From Streptomyces tanashiensis (GTDB lineage Bacteria; Actinomycetota; Actinomycetes; Streptomycetales; Streptomycetaceae), in NCBI RefSeq assembly GCF_014648895.1, contig NZ_BMRZ01000026.1, positions 1 through 50,212 of the forward strand: a stretch of DNA of 50,212 nucleotides, read 5' to 3'. This document shows, piece after piece, positions 46,866 to 50,212 of the stretch. The notes under the pieces were generated by a model that worked only from the letters and a program-made list of their open reading frames with translations, made no database searches and was not told where the DNA came from. Position 1 is the first letter of the stretch. Each line of letters begins with the position of its first letter. The position numbers were made by a program, and so were the translations under genes.

Positions 46866-47294
46866 TCAGCTCCAGTCGCGGGACTGGCGGGTGCGCTTGG
46901 TCTCCGCGCGCTGCTTCTTCTCGCGCAGCCGGCGCTCGTTGATCCCGCGCGGGATCTTCGTCGGGCGGCGGGGCTTCGGCGGCGGGGCCGTCGCCTCGGC
47001 GAGGAGCGCGGCCAGGCGGACGGCCGCCGTCTCGCGGTTGCGCCACTGGGAGCGGTGCTCCGAGGCGCGGACCGTCACGACGCCGTTGACCAGGCGGGAG
47101 GCGAGCCGCTCCAGGGCGCGGGCCTTCCACACCTCGGGGAGCGCGTCGGTGGCCGCGAGGTCGAAGCGGAGCTCCACCTGCGAGTCGCTGGTGTTCACGT
47201 GCTGACCGCCCGGCCCCGACGACCGCGAGAAACGCCACTGGAGCTCGGCCTCGGGCAGCGAGACGGAGCCGCGGATGGGATACGGACCGGACAT
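46866..47294 (-). CDS. arfB: Ribosome-rescue peptidyl-tRNA hydrolase ArfB
   Basis: A 142-residue class I release-factor-like protein. GGQ at residues 29-31 in SRSSGPGGQHVNTSDSQVEL releases peptides from stalled ribosomes, and the basic tail (KIPRGINERRLREKKQRAET) enters the empty mRNA channel. ATG 47294 behind GGAGGG is chosen; ATG 47303 is 3 codons earlier. It faces the flavin reductase gene. Confidence 0.93.
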   Translation of the reverse strand: MSGPYPIRGSVSLPEAELQWRFSRSSGPGGQHVNTSDSQVELRFDLAATDALPEVWKARALERLASRLVNGVVTVRASEHRSQWRNRETAAVRLAALLAEATAPPPKPRRPTKIPRGINERRLREKKQRAETKRTRQSRDWS

Positions 47295-47422
47295 GCCCTC
47301 CATGTTCCCCGCAGGGGGCCGTACGAGTCATCCTGTTTTCCCGCGGCCGCCTGCGGGAACCGCCGACGGCCGAAGCGCGTTTCTCCAGGCGAGCGACGAC
47401 ATCACGACGAAAGGGACTTTCC

Positions 47423-47998
47423 ATGGCTGTGAGCCTGTCCAAGGGCGGCAACGTCTCCCTGACCAAGGAGGCCCCGGGCCTCGCCGCCGTCACCGTGGGC
47501 CTCGGCTGGGACGTCCGCACCACCACCGGCACCGACTTCGACCTCGACGCCTCCGCGATCGGCGTGGACGCCGCCGGGAAGGTCGCCTCGGACGCCCACT
47601 TCGTCTTCTTCAACAACAAGTCGACGCCGGACCAGACCATCGTGCACACCGGTGACAACCGCACCGGCGAGGGCGGCGGCGACGACGAGCAGATCAACGT
47701 CAACCTCGCGGCCCTCCCGCCGAACGTCGACAAGATCGTCTTCCCGGTCTCCATCTACGACGCGGTGTCCCGCTCGCAGAACTTCGGCCAGGTGCGCAAC
47801 GCGTACATCCGCATCGTGAACCAGGCCGGCGGCGCCGAGCTCGCCCGCTACGACCTCTCCGAGGACGCGGCCGTCGAGACGGCCATGGTCTTCGGCGAGC
47901 TGTACCGCAACGGCGCCGAGTGGAAGTTCCGCGCCGTGGGCCAGGGCTACGCCTCGGGCCTCGAAGGCATCGCCCGCGACTTCGGCGTCAACCTCTGA
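47423..47998 (+). CDS. TerD-family protein
   Basis: A 191-residue stress-response protein of the TerD family: start MAVSLSKGGNVSLTKEAPGL, GWDVRTTTGTDFDLDASAIG, and the Ca2+-binding-like GDNRTGEGGGDDEQINVNL. TerD proteins bind calcium and take part in tellurite and chemical stress responses. It stands alone with its own terminator. AAAGGGA precedes the ATG. Confidence 0.95.
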   Translation: MAVSLSKGGNVSLTKEAPGLAAVTVGLGWDVRTTTGTDFDLDASAIGVDAAGKVASDAHFVFFNNKSTPDQTIVHTGDNRTGEGGGDDEQINVNLAALPPNVDKIVFPVSIYDAVSRSQNFGQVRNAYIRIVNQAGGAELARYDLSEDAAVETAMVFGELYRNGAEWKFRAVGQGYASGLEGIARDFGVNL

Positions 47999-48012
47999 CC
48001 CGTCGCGACGCC

Positions 48013-48049
48013 GTAGAGCCCCGGCCGGGATGCCCGGCCGGGGCTCTAC
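48013..48049 (+). terminator. Terminator of terD
   Basis: A perfect 17-bp stem (48013-48029 with 48033-48049) with ATG as loop, 15 nt after the terD stop. No T-run. Confidence 0.85.
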
Positions 48050-48059
48050 CCTTCTTCCC

Positions 48060-48584
48060 GTGATCGTCGAAGCCCTCGCCCCCAAGGCCCTGGAGGACGG
48101 CGCCGCCCTCCCCGGCGCACTGCTCACCGAGCTCACCGCGCTGTACGCCTCGAACGAGGAGTTCCAGCAGCTCAGCGGCGACTTCCCGGATCCCTCCGAC
48201 ATCCGGCCCGAGCAGGTCGCGGCCGCGCTCGCCGAGGAGCTCGCCCAGCCGGGCGCCGAGGTCCTGCTCGCCCGCTCCGAGGGCCGGCTCGTCGCCGTGG
48301 CCGTTACCCTGGGCCGCCATCCCGACCCGGCCGATCCCGACCCGTGGCTCGGGCTCCTCATGGTCCACGCGGACGAGCGGCGGGCGGGCCACGGACGCCG
48401 GCTGGCCGCGTACGTCGAGGACCGCTTCCGTGCCGGGGGCCGCACCGGGCTGCGGCTCGCCGTCCTGGAGAACAACCCGAAGGCGCTGGCCTTCTGGACC
48501 GCGCTCGGCTACGAGGAGACGGCCCGCCGCCCGGACCTCGCGCACGGCCGGGCGTGCGTCGTGATGCGGAAGAGCCTGAACTAG
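48060..48584 (+). CDS. GNAT-family N-acetyltransferase
   Basis: A 174-residue acetyltransferase: GLLMVHADERRAGHGRRLAA is the acetyl-CoA-binding motif and GLRLAVLENNPKALAFWTAL-GYEE the typical end. Substrate unknown. GTG 48060 is used; an ATG in the loop of the preceding terminator is rejected. TACCCT lies 7 nt before the GTG, overlapping the terminator stem. Its stop shares the CTAG with the stop of the convergent gene. Confidence 0.9.
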   Translation: MIVEALAPKALEDGAALPGALLTELTALYASNEEFQQLSGDFPDPSDIRPEQVAAALAEELAQPGAEVLLARSEGRLVAVAVTLGRHPDPADPDPWLGLLMVHADERRAGHGRRLAAYVEDRFRAGGRTGLRLAVLENNPKALAFWTALGYEETARRPDLAHGRACVVMRKSLN

Positions 48585-49981
48585 GGGGTGGACGGCTTCT
48601 CGTCGCCGTACAGCCAGACGTCCCACAGCGCGTCGAGGTCGCGGCCCGCCACGCTCTCCGCGTAGGCCGTGAAGTCGTCCGTCGTGGCGTTGGCGTGGCG
48701 GTACTTCGCGGGCCAGCCGCGCAGGATCTCGTCGAAGACGCGGTCGCCGACCGTCTCGCGCAGCTTGTGCAGGACCATCGCGCCCCGCTGGTACACGGGC
48801 GGGTCGAAGAGGTTCTCGGCGGAGGGCGGGGCGGCGGGCGGGAAGGCCCAGTTGGCGTCCTGGGCGAAGGCGCGCGCGAAGTGGGTGCGCGCGGGCACGT
48901 GCTCGTACTCCTCCGAGTACAGCCACTCCGCGTACGTCGCGAAGCCCTCGTTCAGCCAGATGTCCCGCCAGTCCGCGGGCGTGACGGAGTTGCCGAACCA
49001 CTGGTGGGCCAGCTCGTGGACGAGCGTCGTCCGGTCGAAGGAGGAAGACGGGAAGACGGGCCGGGTCTGGGTCTCCAGCGCGTAGCCGAGGGTCCCGTCC
49101 CGGGTGACGATCGCCCCGGCGGCGGAGAAGGGGTACGGGCCGAAGCGCTCCACCTGGCGGGCGAGGATCCCGGGGATCTCGCCGCGCAGCGCGGCGCTGC
49201 CCGCCGCGACGGGCGGCTCGGCGGCGGTCAGGACGGGCACGGAGCCGAGGGCGGTCGCCGTCCCGGTCTCGTAGCGGCCGATCGCGACCGTCGCGAGGTA
49301 GCTCGCCATCGGCTCGGCCGAGTGCCACTCGGTGGTGACCCGCCCGTCCGGCTCCGTCCGCCGCGCGGTCCTGATGCCGTTGGAGAAGCCGTCGGTCCCG
49401 GCCGGGAGGGTGAGCGTGACGTCGTAGGAGGCCTTGTCGGAGGGGTGGTGGTTGCCGGGGAACCAGGTCATGGAGCCGGCCGGTTCGCCGACCGCGACCG
49501 CCCCGCCCGCCGTGCGCAGCCAGCCCTCCTTCGAGCCGTCGGCGTCGGTGAGCGGCTCGGGCACGCCCGTGTAGGTGACGGTGGCCCGGAACTCCGCCCC
49601 TTCGGGGATCTCCTCGTGCGGGCGGAGGGTCAGCTCGTTCCCGGCGCGGTTGTACGCGGCGGGGGCGCCGTCGACGGTCGCGCCGCGCACGGTGAGGCCG
49701 GCGAGGTCGAGGTTGAAGGCGCTGAGGTCCTGGCCGGCGCGGGCGGTGATCTCGGTGGTGCCGTCGAGGCGTCCGGAGGCCGGGTCGTAGGCGAGGGTCA
49801 GGCCGTAGTGGCTGACGTCGTACCCGCCGTTGCCGAGCTTCGGGAAGAAGGGGTCGCGCAGCCCGGCGGCCCCGGGGGTGCCCCGGACGCCGCCGGCCTC
49901 GGTGCAGCCGCCCGCGAGCACCGCGAGGGTGAGCAGGGCGGCGGCGAGGGTGGCCGTTCTGGTCCGGCTGCGCTGTGACAC
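48581..49981 (-). CDS. M1-family zinc metallopeptidase, lipoprotein
   Basis: A 466-residue extracellular aminopeptidase-like protein. Lipoprotein signal MSQRSRTRTATLAAALLTLA followed by VLAGGC (lipobox Cys near 26). N-terminal M1 beta-domain, then HELAHQWFGNSVTPADWRDI with the distal Glu in WLNEGFATYAEWLYSEE: a complete HExxH-x18-E zinc site. The exopeptidase GxMEN motif is replaced by GYALETQTR, so N-terminal specificity may differ from typical M1 enzymes. It ends after about half the usual C-terminal helical domain, as in other short actinobacterial forms. GTG start with TAAGAT 6 nt upstream. Confidence 0.93.
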   Translation of the reverse strand: MSQRSRTRTATLAAALLTLAVLAGGCTEAGGVRGTPGAAGLRDPFFPKLGNGGYDVSHYGLTLAYDPASGRLDGTTEITARAGQDLSAFNLDLAGLTVRGATVDGAPAAYNRAGNELTLRPHEEIPEGAEFRATVTYTGVPEPLTDADGSKEGWLRTAGGAVAVGEPAGSMTWFPGNHHPSDKASYDVTLTLPAGTDGFSNGIRTARRTEPDGRVTTEWHSAEPMASYLATVAIGRYETGTATALGSVPVLTAAEPPVAAGSAALRGEIPGILARQVERFGPYPFSAAGAIVTRDGTLGYALETQTRPVFPSSSFDRTTLVHELAHQWFGNSVTPADWRDIWLNEGFATYAEWLYSEEYEHVPARTHFARAFAQDANWAFPPAAPPSAENLFDPPVYQRGAMVLHKLRETVGDRVFDEILRGWPAKYRHANATTDDFTAYAESVAGRDLDALWDVWLYGDEKPSTP

Positions 49982-50000
49982 GTATCGATCTTAAAAGGTC

Positions 50001-50047
50001 AAAAACGAAAAAGGCGGTGGCGCCCGGCGGGGGATCCGGGCGCCACC
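50001..50047 (-). terminator. Intrinsic terminator of the HbpS-like gene
   Basis: A 12-bp stem (50016-50027 with 50036-50047), loop 8 nt, followed on the minus strand by TTTTTCGTTTTT. Confidence 0.9.
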
Positions 50048-50089
50048 ACCAGCTGGGGGCGCTCTTTCACGCGCGCCTCCTCGCGGGGG

Positions 50090-50212
50090 TCACTTCGCGA
50101 GGGAGGCGACGCCGGCCTGGGCGAACTTCTCGTCGAGGTCGCCGGAGGGGGCTCCGGCGACGCCGATGCCGGCGATCGGGGCGCCCTTGGCGGTGACGGG
50201 GGCGCCGCCGGC
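50090..50212 (-). CDS. HbpS/GlcG-like haem-binding protein, C-terminal 40 residues (cut by window edge)
   Basis: Only the last 40 residues are visible: GGAPVTAKGAPIAGIGVAGA then PSGDLDEKFAQAGVASLAK. The pattern is typical of the GlcG/HbpS haem- or glycolate-associated family; in Streptomyces an HbpS protein senses haem outside the cell. The rest lies right of the window. A strong terminator follows the stop. Confidence 0.8.
   Translation of the reverse strand, partial: AGGAPVTAKGAPIAGIGVAGAPSGDLDEKFAQAGVASLAK

Noticed and set aside
48030..48059. ATG in the terminator loop as start of the GNAT gene
   Set aside because: It lies in the hairpin of the preceding gene; the GTG at 48060 fits the family and the -10 spacing.

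Overview
The window is high-GC actinobacterial DNA, almost certainly from a Streptomyces. Gene order from about 21 kb rightwards (murQ, stand-alone groEL, cold-shock gene, threonine synthase, otsA/otsB, nagK-nagA, a cdgB-type diguanylate cyclase) looks like Streptomyces core chromosome. The chloramphenicol phosphotransferase next to a Cml-type exporter recalls the S. venezuelae lineage. I had only the sequence and recalled family knowledge, so every homology statement is motif-based.

Region A (1-9.4 kb, minus strand) is a compact ten-gene biosynthetic operon read from one near-consensus promoter at 9366-9395. In transcription order it encodes a MaoC-fold dehydratase, two SAM methyltransferases, an AurF/CmlI-type diiron N-oxygenase, an atypical seryl-tRNA-synthetase-like amino acid:carrier-protein ligase, an AcpS-type phosphopantetheinyl transferase, a free carrier protein, then SAM synthetase, adenosine kinase and cobalamin methionine synthase (cut by the window edge). 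My reading is that an amino acid is loaded on the carrier protein, N-oxygenated and O- or carboxyl-methylated, with the last three genes supplying and recycling the methyl donor.

Region B (9.4-15.6 kb) holds a trans-sulfuration PLP enzyme, a 14-helix MFS pump behind two CsoR/CstR-like operators, an HD-domain protein, a Cml-type exporter with a chloramphenicol 3-O-phosphotransferase, and a small SARP regulator.

Region C (15.9-21.0 kb, plus strand) is the most unusual part. It has a PatA/PatG-type (cyanobactin) subtilisin with a proline-rich linker and a PatG-like C-terminal domain, a 60-aa Cys-containing peptide, three tandem near-identical 65-66-aa precursor-like peptides with the same leader and different hydrophobic C-termini, a 76-aa protein, and a hemopexin-repeat protein fused to a LAS-type metallopeptidase-like domain. 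The peptide leaders carry AGQL-x2-QL and GSDAS, both reminiscent of cyanobactin precursors. No YcaO cyclodehydratase, prenyltransferase or transporter is present. I regard this as a candidate undescribed RiPP family.

Region D (21.0-50.2 kb) is mainly housekeeping. It includes an RpiR regulator and murQ, a secreted tripeptidyl-peptidase-like hydrolase, groEL with a CIRCE array, a cold-shock gene, a MoaD-like carrier and thrC under a SAM-I (S-box) riboswitch, gpgS, a sortase-type surface protein, otsA and otsB with an HxlR/imine-reductase pair between them, an amino-sugar locus (ABC lipoprotein, nagK, nagA) with two DasR-type sites, a GAF-PAS-GGDEF protein, arfB, terD, an M1 lipoprotein peptidase and the tail of an HbpS/GlcG-like protein. 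Several genes have a TAnnnT hexamer 6-7 nt before the start codon, which suggests leaderless mRNAs. I saw no tRNA, rRNA, IS element or CRISPR array.
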